64,000 nucleotides of DNA, taken from the NCBI GenBank assembly GCA_963810775.1, contig CAWEOT010000025.1:368404-432403 (forward strand), read 5' to 3'. The notes under the pieces were generated by a model that did no database searches, was not told where the DNA came from, and was given only the letters and a program-made list of their open reading frames with translations. The stretch is from DATBVX01 sp963810775 (GTDB lineage Bacteria; Pseudomonadota; Gammaproteobacteria; Steroidobacterales; Steroidobacteraceae). The translations under genes and the position numbers were made by a program. This document shows positions 17,869 through 27,370 of this stretch, piece after piece; position 1 is the first letter of the stretch, and each line of letters starts with the position of its first letter.

Positions 17869-19320
17869 TCAGTCGGCCTTCAGGACCGAGAATCCAGTTA
17901 GTTCTGAGGTTCTTATTTCCTTTGTTATCACAAGGAAGGCAAGGTAGGAAATCAACATAATGAGAATCTTTAGCACCAACCACTGCTCCGGCAGCGGCAC
18001 GGTCATACCAATCAAGGTCATCAGGGCCGCGGCAGCGCCGACTCTTGCGACAGTGAGGGGCGCTCCTGCTGTCCCGAAGTGGCGAGCCGCTGCAAATATT
18101 GCAACCAGCGTCCCGAGCACGATCGTTACGAGGAGGGAGCAGGCTGCGCCGACTGCCCCGAAGCGGGGAATGAGCATCATATTCATGACTACCGACGCTG
18201 GAACGAGCCCGACGAGAATCCCTGCGGACAGGACTTGACGGTTTGCGGCCATCAATGCGTGCAGGAACAAGTCGAGAAACGCCATGCAGGCGAACGCGCA
18301 GATCTGCAGCTTGAGGTAGGTTCCGCCCGCCCGGTACTCATCTGAATAGAGCAGTTCCATCACCCAATCGGCGTACATGACGATCAACACGCAACACGGC
18401 ACGAGCACGACAAGCGCGAAACGCACGGCGGCTCGCACATAGCGCTGAGCGAGCGCTTCATCCGCGCGCGCGAGAGCCCACACAAGCGACGCAAAGAGAA
18501 CTCCGCTCAGCACGGACGGAACGATGGTCGGAATGCGGGCGACATTCAACGCCGCGACATAGTATCCAATCACCTCAGCCGGACCGCCCCACAAGGCCTT
18601 GAGAAACCACAAGTCCAGACTGAGCAACACCTGCAGAACCAGCAGGTACAACCCCATCGCCGCGCCGATCCGCACCATCGCGCGGGCGAGTGCAGGCTCT
18701 GGCATCCAACTGCGCGGCGGAGACCGGATTGCCAGGAACACGAGCGCACCGATAGTTGCCAGAACATTGACCAGCAGAGCGCCGGTTAACGAGAGGCCAT
18801 AAGCCACGAGAAGCAAGGTGCCGACGAGCTTGGTCAGTGCGTAGATGACAAATGTCACGCTCAGCGCGCCGAATCTTCGCTGGCCGTTCAAAAGACCCTG
18901 ATAGGCGAGGTACACACCGTTGAAAGGAAGGTCGAGAATCGCGACGCGAATCAAGGTCGAGCCATCAGTGATGTCGAACAGCGTGGCTACCGAGGGGGCA
19001 ACCGCCCAGCACAATGCGAACAGCAGAAAAGCGACACACAGGAGCAATCCCCGTGCAGTACGCTCGACGGCAGCCTCCTGGCCCTGGTGGCGAGGCAGCA
19101 ATTGGGCAGTTGCTGCAGGAATACCGGCGCCGCTGAACATTTCAACCCACAGCAGGAGCGACATTACAACGCCGTAGATGCCGTAATCGGCCGGTCCCAG
19201 GCCGCGCGCCAGGATGACCGAGATGACATAACCCGTCGCAACGAAACACCCGCGAGCGAGCAATAGCTGCACTGTGCCGCGTGCTGCAACCGAGGGAGCA
19301 GTGCCCTTGGCGTTCACCAC
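17869..19320 (-). CDS. Wzx-like oligosaccharide flippase (MOP superfamily)
   Basis: This is an integral inner-membrane protein of 483 residues with about 12-14 hydrophobic segments, predicted to flip lipid-linked sugar units. The N-terminus GTVQLLLARGCFVATGYVIS and the following ILARGLGPADYGIYGVVMSL are typical of the polysaccharide-synthesis/MOP family. The start is GTG at 19320 (a second GTG follows). It heads the run flippase-FkbM-GT4-asnB-deacetylase. It is similar in layout to the flippase at 22828-24267. Confidence 0.88.
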   Translation of the reverse strand: MVNAKGTAPSVAARGTVQLLLARGCFVATGYVISVILARGLGPADYGIYGVVMSLLLWVEMFSGAGIPAATAQLLPRHQGQEAAVERTARGLLLCVAFLLFALCWAVAPSVATLFDITDGSTLIRVAILDLPFNGVYLAYQGLLNGQRRFGALSVTFVIYALTKLVGTLLLVAYGLSLTGALLVNVLATIGALVFLAIRSPPRSWMPEPALARAMVRIGAAMGLYLLVLQVLLSLDLWFLKALWGGPAEVIGYYVAALNVARIPTIVPSVLSGVLFASLVWALARADEALAQRYVRAAVRFALVVLVPCCVLIVMYADWVMELLYSDEYRAGGTYLKLQICAFACMAFLDLFLHALMAANRQVLSAGILVGLVPASVVMNMMLIPRFGAVGAACSLLVTIVLGTLVAIFAAARHFGTAGAPLTVARVGAAAALMTLIGMTVPLPEQWLVLKILIMLISYLAFLVITKEIRTSELTGFSVLKAD

Positions 19321-19665
19321 CAGCGAGCGATCCGTGCGCCCTTCAGATGTCCCGGCCCGGCGCCCAACGAGCTCAGTGTCATTGACGGGTTACTCGCAGC
19401 GGAAGGATGCAGGTCTTCCGGTAGGCGGTTGAAGGCAAGGCCGAGGATGGCGACGTGCCACAGATTGCCCGCGGGAAATATCGAAGAGCCGCGCAGTGGG
19501 AACGGCGCGTGCACCAGCAGACGGAGAAGAGGAAAAACACCGATGATGAGGAGTCCACCCACTGGCTCTGACCTTTGACGGGACAGCATACCTGATGGCA
19601 CAGTTCCTGCTGCGTCCAGGAACCCGTTTGTTGGTGCGGCAATCGAACGAGTTTTGGAGTCAGTC
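19321..19665. other. Divergent intergenic region, no confident gene
   Basis: This 345-base gap lies between the flippase on the minus strand and the methyltransferase on the plus strand. A 117-codon minus-strand frame (19314-19667) spans it, has one hydrophobic stretch (GGLLIIGVFPLLRLLVHAPF) and overlaps the flippase start. I do not recognise it, and it has no good start signal. The gap more likely carries both promoters, including the sigma-54-like site at 19596. Confidence 0.5.
19596..19611 (+). promoter_or_regulatory. Candidate sigma-54 (-24/-12) promoter
   Basis: TGGCACAGTTCCTGCT has GG and GC separated by exactly ten bases and matches TGGCAC-N5-TTGCW at all but one position. It lies 55 bases before the methyltransferase ATG at 19666. 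Sigma-54 control of XrtA/PEP-CTERM-type EPS loci through PrsK/PrsR is established knowledge, so the find fits the setting. No transcript evidence exists here. Confidence 0.55.
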
Positions 19666-20526
19666 ATGGAAGTTGTTCACGGACACGGAGAAAGATTTGC
19701 TCCGGAGCCGGGCCAGGAAGCGCCAATGGCGGAGCAATTTGCCCGCCTCGATTTTGTCTGCGGGCAGCTGGATTTTGCAGACAAGAAAGTCCTGGACTGC
19801 GGATGCGGAACCGGGTACTCACTGGCTCACATCGCTTCACTGTTCCCTACTGCCGACTATGTGGGCATTGACCCCGACCAGGGGGCTATCGACTATGCGG
19901 CGAACAGGTATCCGTCGATGGAATACGTCGTGATGAACGCCTTGGACATCAAGTTCCCGGCCGCTTCATTCGATATCGTACTTTCCTTCGAGGTTCTGGA
20001 ACATCTTACAAGGTCCGAACAAGCGAGGTACGTGAGCGAAATGTCGCGGGTCCTGCGCCCGGGGGGCACGCTGGTTCTGTCGACGCCCAACCGGGACGTC
20101 TTTTCGCTGGGCTACACCGAGTCGCTGAACCCGTACCATCTCAGCGAGTTAACTTTGCCGGAGATGCGGAGATTGCTGGATGCGCATTTCCAAGACCCGA
20201 CGATCTACGGCCAGTTCTTTGCCAACGTTGCCGCGCGCGAAAAGGATTTTGCGCAGTTGCGAAATCGGTTCACCACCTGGAAGCGGATCAAGCGCCACAC
20301 CGTCGGAACGTTACGGCGGTCGGAAATCGGCGATTCCATGTACACCAGATATGAGCGCCTCAAGACCTCTATGCGAGGGCCGCGCACGGTCTATCCTTTC
20401 ACTATCAAGAAGGAAGACTTTGGCTTTGATAGCGACCACATGAACATCGCCAAGTGGTTCTTGTGCCTCTGCACGGCCCGCGCGAGATCGGTGTTGATGT
20501 GGGCGGTTGTCTTCGCTGGAGTTTGA
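19666..20526 (+). CDS. Class I SAM-dependent methyltransferase
   Basis: The 286-residue product has the SAM motif VLDCGCGTGYSLAHIA near residue 44, GIDPDQGAIDYA, and LSFEVLEHL and VLRPGGTLVLSTPNRD further on. ATG at 19666 (MEVVHGHGERF) has GGAG seven bases upstream and is preferred to TTG at 19654. It lies 57 bases before the PAS-fused asparagine-synthase-like gene, probably in one transcript. The substrate is unknown; a sugar or lipid carrier is likely from context. Confidence 0.87.
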   Translation: MEVVHGHGERFAPEPGQEAPMAEQFARLDFVCGQLDFADKKVLDCGCGTGYSLAHIASLFPTADYVGIDPDQGAIDYAANRYPSMEYVVMNALDIKFPAASFDIVLSFEVLEHLTRSEQARYVSEMSRVLRPGGTLVLSTPNRDVFSLGYTESLNPYHLSELTLPEMRRLLDAHFQDPTIYGQFFANVAAREKDFAQLRNRFTTWKRIKRHTVGTLRRSEIGDSMYTRYERLKTSMRGPRTVYPFTIKKEDFGFDSDHMNIAKWFLCLCTARARSVLMWAVVFAGV

Positions 20527-20583
20527 TGGACAACTGCGAGTGGACGTTGGCCTGCAATGCCAAGATAAAGGGAGAAGTCTGAG

Positions 20584-22798
20584 ATGCAAGCCGGGATCTT
20601 TTCTACCGACGCAGTAGCTGTAGCAGATTTCATCAGGGTCGTGGAGGCACAGGCATTCTCGACCGGGGCGCCGAAGCCGCGACTGATCTTGTTCCCACAG
20701 CATCAGCCCCGTATAGCCGTTGCCGTTGAGGACACTCGGCATAGCCCCGTCATGTCGGCCTCACGTCCCAACGGCTCCTTTGCGGTGGTCGCGGGCGAGA
20801 TCTACAACAAGGATGAAATCATCTCGACTGCGGGTAGGAATTATTCATGTCGACCCGATGACGCGTCGAAGATTCTGGACCTCTATTTCGCTTCGGGACC
20901 TGAGGGTCTGACGAAGATTGACGGTGCCGCGATCGTTACCATCTGGGATGCCGACAGACACAGCTTGACGATCTTCAGGGATCGTTGGGGACAGAAGTCA
21001 CAATTCTATTCAGAGAACCGCAGGCAATTGCTCTGGGCCGATGACCAGCAAACGCTATTGGCGCTGGGTGTGCCAGCGGATATCGATCCGGATGCACTGG
21101 ACTTCTTTTTGGCTGCCGGCTATTTCCCCGCGCCCTGGAGCGGGCTTGTCAACGTCGGAAAAATACCTCCAGCGCATGCGCTCATTTGCCGGAAGGTAGG
21201 AACAGTTGAACTGCGACCATTGTGGCGAGGGACGGGCCAACCCAAGCTTGAAATGTCGCAGGAGGAAGTGACCGAACGTCTGCAGATGCTGCTACAGCAG
21301 TCGCTTCGCCGGCGTTACGCAGCCAGGCGCAAAGACAGGGGTGCTCCTTTCGGGTGGCGTCGACTCGACGTTGTTGGCGGGCGCGCTGACAAAGCTCATG
21401 GACGCCGACATCGAGACCTTTACTTTTAACTACGGTAGCTATGATGGTCCGTTCAACGAAAACTCGCTGGCGGAGGAGGCTGCCAAACATTTCGGCACGC
21501 GACATCACGCGATCGATTTCAGACCTGAGGATCTGGCCGACAATCTGGATCGCATGGTGCTGGGGTACCAGGAACCGTTCACCTATGGACTGCATTCATA
21601 CTTTCTCAAGGACGTAGTGCAGACGGGAGTCTCCTCGATCATGTCTGGTGCAGGAGTCGGCGACTGGTATGCCGGCCGCAGGGATCTATTCGCGAGGCGG
21701 CTGCGCAAACTACCCCTGCCGTACGGTGCCATGGAGCGGCGGCTTTGTCCGTCGTTGAGCGCAGTTGGCAATGGCTGGGCTCCTGTGGTGAGCAATATGC
21801 TTCGCGGTGCCGCCAGTGGACTTCCGAACAAGACGAATGCAACCGTTATCTCGGACCCGATCCGCAGCGCAATTTACCAGGACCCAAACCGGTTCAGCGG
21901 GCTGCATCGCGTGCGCCGATCGTTGCACGCCGCCGTGGCCGACCTCGCTGGAGAGACCGATCAGGATCAGATCGCCCTGTTCACCCAAAAGTACTTCATC
22001 GCGGAGTGCAACCTGTATTGGTACGACCGCTGGGCAAAAACCTGGAACGTCAATATTACGCATCCGTACTATGACAATGATTTGCAGGAATTCGCCATGC
22101 GGTTGGAAAGGATCGACCGTGATAAGCCTGAAATGCGCCGACTGGCGGCGAGATTCATGCCCCGTTCCATGGCCTATGCGCCCAAGCTCGCACATACGGT
22201 GCCGATCCGCGAATGGTTTCGCGGCCCGCTCGTCGACCTCTTGCGCTCGCGGCTGTCAGTCAGCGCTCTGAAGCGGGGCGGAATATTTGATCCGGAGGCA
22301 GTCCATCGACTTATCGACCAGCATGTAAGTGGCCAGGGAGACTTCGAATGGCCGTTATGGACAATCCTGACGACTACGGTCTGGCAGGAAGTCGTGCTCA
22401 AGGCGCAGCGGGCGCCGTCGTGGACGGAGAAATGTTCCGACGTCCTTGAGCACACCCATGATGCGGTCATCGTATGGGCTATGGGTGGGAAGGGAATCGT
22501 TTTCTGGAATAACGCAGCCGAACGGCTCTACGGCTACGCTCGTGACGAGGTGTATGGGAAGGTCACCCACGATCTGCTGAAGACCCGGCTCACCATGGAC
22601 ACCGCCGAGCTCGAGTCGTCCATCACCCGCGACGGTAAGTGGGCTGGCGAGCTGCGCCACACCGCACGCGACGGCCGACAAGTGATTGTGGACGCCCGCC
22701 TGGTGCTGTTGCCGCAAGTGAGCGACCAACGTCTCGTAGCGGAGATCAACCGCGATATCTCGTCATCCTGGACGGATAAGATCCATCACAACGTATAG
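20584..22798 (+). CDS. Asparagine-synthase-like protein with C-terminal PAS domain, frame-disrupted
   Basis: The N-terminal half (to about 21330) is an Ntn-amidotransferase-like domain, but it starts MQAGIF and lacks the nucleophile Cys2. The synthetase PP-loop VLLSGGVDSTLLAGAL follows in another frame. The change lies near 21334 in cgcaaagacagg; removing one A restores RKTGVLLSGG. After the synthetase domain, about 22420-22780 encodes a clear PAS domain: LEHTHDAVIVWAMGGKGI, WNNAAERLYGYARDEV and LVAEINRDIS. Joined length is about 737 residues. The PAS part has no kinase or cyclase output domain, so it may sense a ligand or mediate binding. Confidence 0.82.
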
Positions 22799-22827
22799 GA
22801 TCCGTCCTTCCGTGGGTTGCGCCTGTG

Positions 22828-24267
22828 TTAGCTATGGGATGAGTGAAACAAAGACGTTGCCAATTCCTTTGCCTTAACTTCGGACAGAACAATGAGCGCT
22901 CCTGAGTAGGCAACCAGTCCTGCTGCACAGGAAACGACTACTCCCAGGTTGCCAAACCTCTCGCACGCGACACTCACCGCGAACATGATTAACCCAGCGG
23001 CGGCAATCCTGCCGAGATTGCGCAGCCTTACCACCGCTCCGAAGCGGCGTCGCAGTTGCCAGCTGTACGTTGCCGTGTTGGCGAGCGCGACCAGTCCGGT
23101 GGCGATCGCTGCCCCGATACCGCTGGCTACGTTCACCAGCCAGACCATGATTGGACAGGCGAGAACGATCGTGAGCACCGTCAGCACGCCCAACACCTGC
23201 GCCTTGTCTGCGGCAATGAGCACCGACGCAAAGATCGACTGAACCGCCCATAAACCTTGCGCAATCACGAGAATGACGAGCATGCCGGCGCCGCCTGAAA
23301 ACGTGCTCGAGTAGATCAACTGCATCAGTCCTTCCGGGCTGGCGAAAAGAACGAGACAAATCGGCAGGTAGAGAATGAGGCAAAAGCGCAACGCCTGGTT
23401 CACGTAGTGTCGAACCAGCGCATCGTCGTTGTCCGCCACGGCTCTCGCCACTGACGGAAGCAATACCTGCGATAGAGCGGAGAGCGCGAGGCCGGGGACA
23501 CGTGCAACATTCAGCGCCGCGATGTAGATACCGAGGGTCGCCTTGGCAGCAGCGGAAGTCTGTATGTCGAGAACCCAGATGTCGAGCGAGAAGGCCAGCA
23601 TCGTGGCAACCGAGTAGACGGCCACGGGCGCCGCGATGGCTGCTATTGCGCGCGTATGCACGCGCCACTGCGCTTGTCGTGTAAAGACGGACCAGGTGAA
23701 CAAGAACGCAATTCCACCGGCAGACGCGGCGATGTTGACGATAAGCGCCTTTTCGATCGAGATGCCCATTCTGACGATGACGATGACGCCGACGAGCTTG
23801 ACGAAGGCGTAACCCAGTTCCGCAACCACGATGCGAGGGAACCGGCGTTGACCCTGATAGATTCCCTGTAGCGCTACGTAGATCCCGAACAGCGGCAAGT
23901 CCACGGCAGCCAAACGGAACAGATAAGTGCCGTTCTCAATTGCGAACCACGTCTCCAGCCACGGTGCAATCAACCAGAACGCGACAAATATGACCGTATG
24001 CAGAATGAAGTTGAGCGCCAATGCAGCACTGCCGATTGCGCCAGCTTGGTTGGGTGTTTCAGCGACGAGTTTGGCCGCAGCAGCCGGCACGGTGTGCCTG
24101 GCAGACTGCTCGAGCCACACCAGCACCGACATGATTACGCCGTAGGCGCCATAGGCGACGGGCCCCATCTCTCGTGCGAGGAGCACGACAACAAGGTAGC
24201 CGATAAAAAAAAACAGCCCCCGACCGGCCACTATTACCAGGGCGCCACGTGACGCAGAAGTGCTCAT
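22828..24267 (-). CDS. Wzx-like oligosaccharide flippase (MOP superfamily)
   Basis: This polytopic inner-membrane protein has 479 residues and about 12-14 hydrophobic segments. The N-terminal SRGALVIVAGRGLFFFIGYL and VLLAREMGPVAYGAYGVIMS closely resemble the flippase at 17869-19320, suggesting a family duplication within the locus. The ATG at 24267 overlaps the upstream phosphatase stop (ATGA), so it belongs to the minus-strand run from 28949 or further. The substrate cannot be told. Confidence 0.87.
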   Translation of the reverse strand: MSTSASRGALVIVAGRGLFFFIGYLVVVLLAREMGPVAYGAYGVIMSVLVWLEQSARHTVPAAAAKLVAETPNQAGAIGSAALALNFILHTVIFVAFWLIAPWLETWFAIENGTYLFRLAAVDLPLFGIYVALQGIYQGQRRFPRIVVAELGYAFVKLVGVIVIVRMGISIEKALIVNIAASAGGIAFLFTWSVFTRQAQWRVHTRAIAAIAAPVAVYSVATMLAFSLDIWVLDIQTSAAAKATLGIYIAALNVARVPGLALSALSQVLLPSVARAVADNDDALVRHYVNQALRFCLILYLPICLVLFASPEGLMQLIYSSTFSGGAGMLVILVIAQGLWAVQSIFASVLIAADKAQVLGVLTVLTIVLACPIMVWLVNVASGIGAAIATGLVALANTATYSWQLRRRFGAVVRLRNLGRIAAAGLIMFAVSVACERFGNLGVVVSCAAGLVAYSGALIVLSEVKAKELATSLFHSSHS

Positions 24268-25886
24268 GAATGTGGCTGCAGCGTCTCGGTAGCGGTGAGC
24301 TCATTGAGCACTCGGCCATCCATGTGCGCCGGTGCAGCGATGCCGAACCGCGCCAGAACTGTTGGAGCGAGATCAAGAATGCTCGCCCCCTCTAGTACCA
24401 GGCCCGGCCCAACGCCAGGACCAACGACCGCCATGAATGCGTTGGGCCGGTGGTTGCCCGTGTAGTAGGGCGTAACTCCATATCCGGGATGCTCACTTCG
24501 CAGCAGACCCCAACTCTTCGTGGAAAGCTCAGTCGTCACGCATGTCTTGGGATCCCAACTGATGATTACGTCGGGCATATGGTCACGGCAGGGGCCGTGG
24601 TACAGCTCGTCCGTCTTGTAAACGGCGTGTGTCGCCCGGCGTCCGTTGGCCGGATTGACCAGGGTGCTCGCAGTCTCGACCAGCGTGTGACAGAGGTTTT
24701 GATATTCTTCGCCTGGCTGCACCGTGCCCTGCGGCTCGCGCCCCTTGAGATTGATGCGGACATAACCTTCATTGGCATTTTCGATCGGGAATGCCCGCGT
24801 TCGCTCCCACGCGATGCCCGCGGTTTTCCAGCGCATACTCAGCTTCTCTTTGACGCTGCGTGGCAGCAGCGTGCGCGAGATGGCGACGCGTAGTGACTTC
24901 GGGATGAGGCCCCGCAAAGTCGCCAGGAGGTCGCGCCGGCCTCTTGCACCGCTGGCATCCTTGCTCTTCACGGGGCCTTCACCGTCCGCAGCGTTCAGTA
25001 GCCGCATGCGTTCGAGTAGTTGGCTGAGAAGGTGCGAGCCACTGTAGTTTGGTCCCATGCCGTCACCCGACACGAGGCAGACGATCGTTTCCTCGTCGAC
25101 CTTCTCCAGGAGTTCGGCGACGGCTCGATCCAGCGCGATGTAAACGTCGCGCAGTGCATTGCGAAGGTCTTCAGCTCCCGATTTCGGGTGAGCGGGATAG
25201 GCTGAGTCGTGAAAGTGCCAGAAGTAGTGGCCCGCCGGATGCGACTCACCGAACACCACGAGGAAGAAGTCCCAGTCCTGGGTGGTCATCAGCCACTTGG
25301 CGACCTCGGTTTTCTTTGCTACCGCGGCCAATAGCCGATCACGAAACCCCTTGCAGTCCGGCGGGGGAGTCATGCCTACCTTGCTGTGATCCTCGGCAGG
25401 ATACGGCCCAAATCGCGCTGTAATTTCCTTGGCGAGCGAAGAGGGCAGAATGGTCTGTTGCCAGAACCACGTCCAGCTGCCCCAATCCACGATCTGCACT
25501 CCACTGAAGTTCTGTAACGGACAGGTAAGAAAAGCATCGATCACGATGCAGCGTTTGCCGTGGTCATCGAGCGTCTTCCAGAGAAATGGCACAGGGCACA
25601 GATCGGGTCGCGGGCGCGTCGGAGTCTGCTGACCCGGTTGCATCACGTAGGCATGATAGAGCCCGTGCTTGTCAGGAGCCGTCCCGGTGAAGATCGACGG
25701 CCAGGCGGAGACATGGACGATCTCGGCCGTGGTTTGCAAGGTTGCCCAGGTCCCCGAAGCCCGCATGCGTGAAATCGTGGGGAGCAGGCCTTCTCGCTCC
25801 CACTGTTCAATCAGTTCCCGATCACCCGCATCCAGACCGATGAGCAGAACTCGTGGCCGACGATGCGCGCCGACGGCTGCGCTCAA
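24264..25886 (-). CDS. Alkaline-phosphatase-superfamily hydrolase (type I phosphodiesterase-like)
   Basis: This is a 540-residue metal-dependent phosphohydrolase or phosphodiesterase. An N-terminal metal site lies in LLIGLDAGDRELIEQW, the nucleophile region is HVSAWPSIFTGTAPDKHGLY near residue 58, and further metal residues lie in VSGDGMGPNYSGSHLL. The usual C-terminal ILDLAPTVLARFGI is present. No signal peptide is seen. It starts at TTG 25886, with GGAG seven bases upstream, overlapping the Gfo/Idh stop. With that neighbour it forms a pair repeated at 27371-29960. The substrate is unknown. Confidence 0.82.
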   Translation of the reverse strand: MSAAVGAHRRPRVLLIGLDAGDRELIEQWEREGLLPTISRMRASGTWATLQTTAEIVHVSAWPSIFTGTAPDKHGLYHAYVMQPGQQTPTRPRPDLCPVPFLWKTLDDHGKRCIVIDAFLTCPLQNFSGVQIVDWGSWTWFWQQTILPSSLAKEITARFGPYPAEDHSKVGMTPPPDCKGFRDRLLAAVAKKTEVAKWLMTTQDWDFFLVVFGESHPAGHYFWHFHDSAYPAHPKSGAEDLRNALRDVYIALDRAVAELLEKVDEETIVCLVSGDGMGPNYSGSHLLSQLLERMRLLNAADGEGPVKSKDASGARGRRDLLATLRGLIPKSLRVAISRTLLPRSVKEKLSMRWKTAGIAWERTRAFPIENANEGYVRINLKGREPQGTVQPGEEYQNLCHTLVETASTLVNPANGRRATHAVYKTDELYHGPCRDHMPDVIISWDPKTCVTTELSTKSWGLLRSEHPGYGVTPYYTGNHRPNAFMAVVGPGVGPGLVLEGASILDLAPTVLARFGIAAPAHMDGRVLNELTATETLQPHS

Positions 25887-26953
25887 CTGCTCACTCCGCC
25901 GCTGGCTGAGACGTTGACCGGTTGCATCTCCTGCGGGAAAACCTCTTTGATCGATACTTTGCGTCCCTCACGCGCTGAAAGGACGGCAGCTTCCAACATC
26001 GCCAGGGTCCAGAGATTGTTCTCGCCGCTCGTTTCGGCAGGCGTGCCGCGCTGTAGAGCCAGCAGGAACTGGCTCAGGATCGTCGCCATTCCTGCGCGCG
26101 GATAGCGCAACGCCTCGCCCGGTGGCAGGGCGACGGGCTCAACTTCCGTGAATCGACGCTGCGCTCTGGGCCGCCACCAGACTCGGATCCGGTCGGTGCG
26201 CACGTCGCCATTTTCGGTTTCGAGCCATAGCTCGTACTGGTACCGCGAGCCTACGAAAGTGCCGGAGTATTGCACCGTCGGTCCGCCGTCGAACTCCAGG
26301 AGCGCGTGAGCGCCGCCCTCGTGGTCGTAGTCGCTTCCGGGAGGATTGTAGGATCTTGCAAAGACAGAAACCGGGCTGCTGCCGAACAAGTAACAGAAAC
26401 TGTCGAAGTGATGCACGGCAATCTCTGCGAGGAATGGATGCTCCATTCCCTTCACCCAGGGTCCCTGTGTGCTGCTCGACTGATCGCGACGGTCGATGCA
26501 CATCGCACTGACGATTCTCCCGGCAATACCGCTCTCGAGAAAGGCGCGCAACGTTCTTTCTGCCTGAAAGAAGCGATAGTTCTCCGCAACGACGATCGGG
26601 CGGCCGACTTCGCGCGCCCGACGGGTGACTGCCGTGGCGTCCGCAAGGTTCAGGCCCAACGGCTTTTCCACGAGGACCGCAAGATTTGCATTCAATACTT
26701 GCGTCGCTTGCGAGGCGTGCAGAAACGAAGGCGTCGCAATCAAGGCGAAATCCGCTTGCACCGCTTTCAGCGCCTCGTCCAAGTGCTCGAACAGAAGCTC
26801 TGGCGCGATGCCCAGTCGCGCGCTAACGTCGTCGCGGATTTTTTGGCTGGCGTCGACGTACCCCACTGAAGTTACATCGGGCCGTGTCTTGATGAACTCC
26901 AACCAATGCTGTCCGCGTCCGCCAAGACCCACATGAATTATGCGAGATGTCAT
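25883..26953 (-). CDS. Gfo/Idh/MocA family oxidoreductase
   Basis: This is a predicted NAD(P)-dependent sugar dehydrogenase of 356 residues. The Rossmann start is IIHVGLGGRGQHWLEF, followed by the family motif VLVEKPLGLNLADA near residue 96 with its EKP catalytic lysine, and later HHFDSFCYLFG. It overlaps the phosphatase downstream by four bases. It probably alters a nucleotide sugar for the polymer. The second copy at 28953 is much more divergent and lacks EKP. Confidence 0.87.
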   Translation of the reverse strand: MTSRIIHVGLGGRGQHWLEFIKTRPDVTSVGYVDASQKIRDDVSARLGIAPELLFEHLDEALKAVQADFALIATPSFLHASQATQVLNANLAVLVEKPLGLNLADATAVTRRAREVGRPIVVAENYRFFQAERTLRAFLESGIAGRIVSAMCIDRRDQSSSTQGPWVKGMEHPFLAEIAVHHFDSFCYLFGSSPVSVFARSYNPPGSDYDHEGGAHALLEFDGGPTVQYSGTFVGSRYQYELWLETENGDVRTDRIRVWWRPRAQRRFTEVEPVALPPGEALRYPRAGMATILSQFLLALQRGTPAETSGENNLWTLAMLEAAVLSAREGRKVSIKEVFPQEMQPVNVSASGGVSS

Positions 26954-26971
26954 GAAGCTATTCAGCGCAAC

Positions 26972-27370
26972 TCATAGGAGGACGGGTCTCACCAGCAGCA
27001 CGGAAATGCCGATGATCGTGAACGCAATCAGGATGTATCCGTACACAAGCTTGGAGGGACGGTTGCCGACAAAGATCTGAAAGGCGACCAGCGTCAAGAC
27101 GAGCAGGATCTTGATCCATAACGTTCGCCCCCATGCACTGGTGATGAAGTCCCAATCGAATATCCGGCCGAGCACGCCGCGGTAGTGAAGCATGTAGAGT
27201 CCCGTCGGCCACAAGACGCCGTGCGCGTACCAACCTACTCCGCGCAACTTTTTTTCGAACAGCTTGGAAAAGAAACGCCCGCTGTCAGGATCGGCAAAAA
27301 ACATCGCACCAACCCAAAAGGCCATGGTGAACACATGAGCCCAGACGCAAAGAATGTACAGAACGTTCAT
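26972..27370 (-). CDS. Small four-helix membrane protein, CopD/DUF-like
   Basis: The 132-residue product has four hydrophobic segments (about 2-27, 44-64, 83-104 and 107-131) and histidines in the first and second helices (CVWAHVFTMAFW, WYAHGVLW). Small CopD-like membrane proteins can bind haem or copper through such histidines, but the assignment is loose. It sits between the two phosphatase/oxidoreductase pairs and starts next to the stop of the second phosphatase. Its role in the locus is unknown. Confidence 0.65.
   Translation of the reverse strand: MNVLYILCVWAHVFTMAFWVGAMFFADPDSGRFFSKLFEKKLRGVGWYAHGVLWPTGLYMLHYRGVLGRIFDWDFITSAWGRTLWIKILLVLTLVAFQIFVGNRPSKLVYGYILIAFTIIGISVLLVRPVLL

Noticed and set aside
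19314..19667. 117-codon minus-strand frame with one hydrophobic stretch
   Set aside because: It overlaps the flippase start and the methyltransferase promoter, has no Shine-Dalgarno sequence and matches no family I know. It is kept only as a note.
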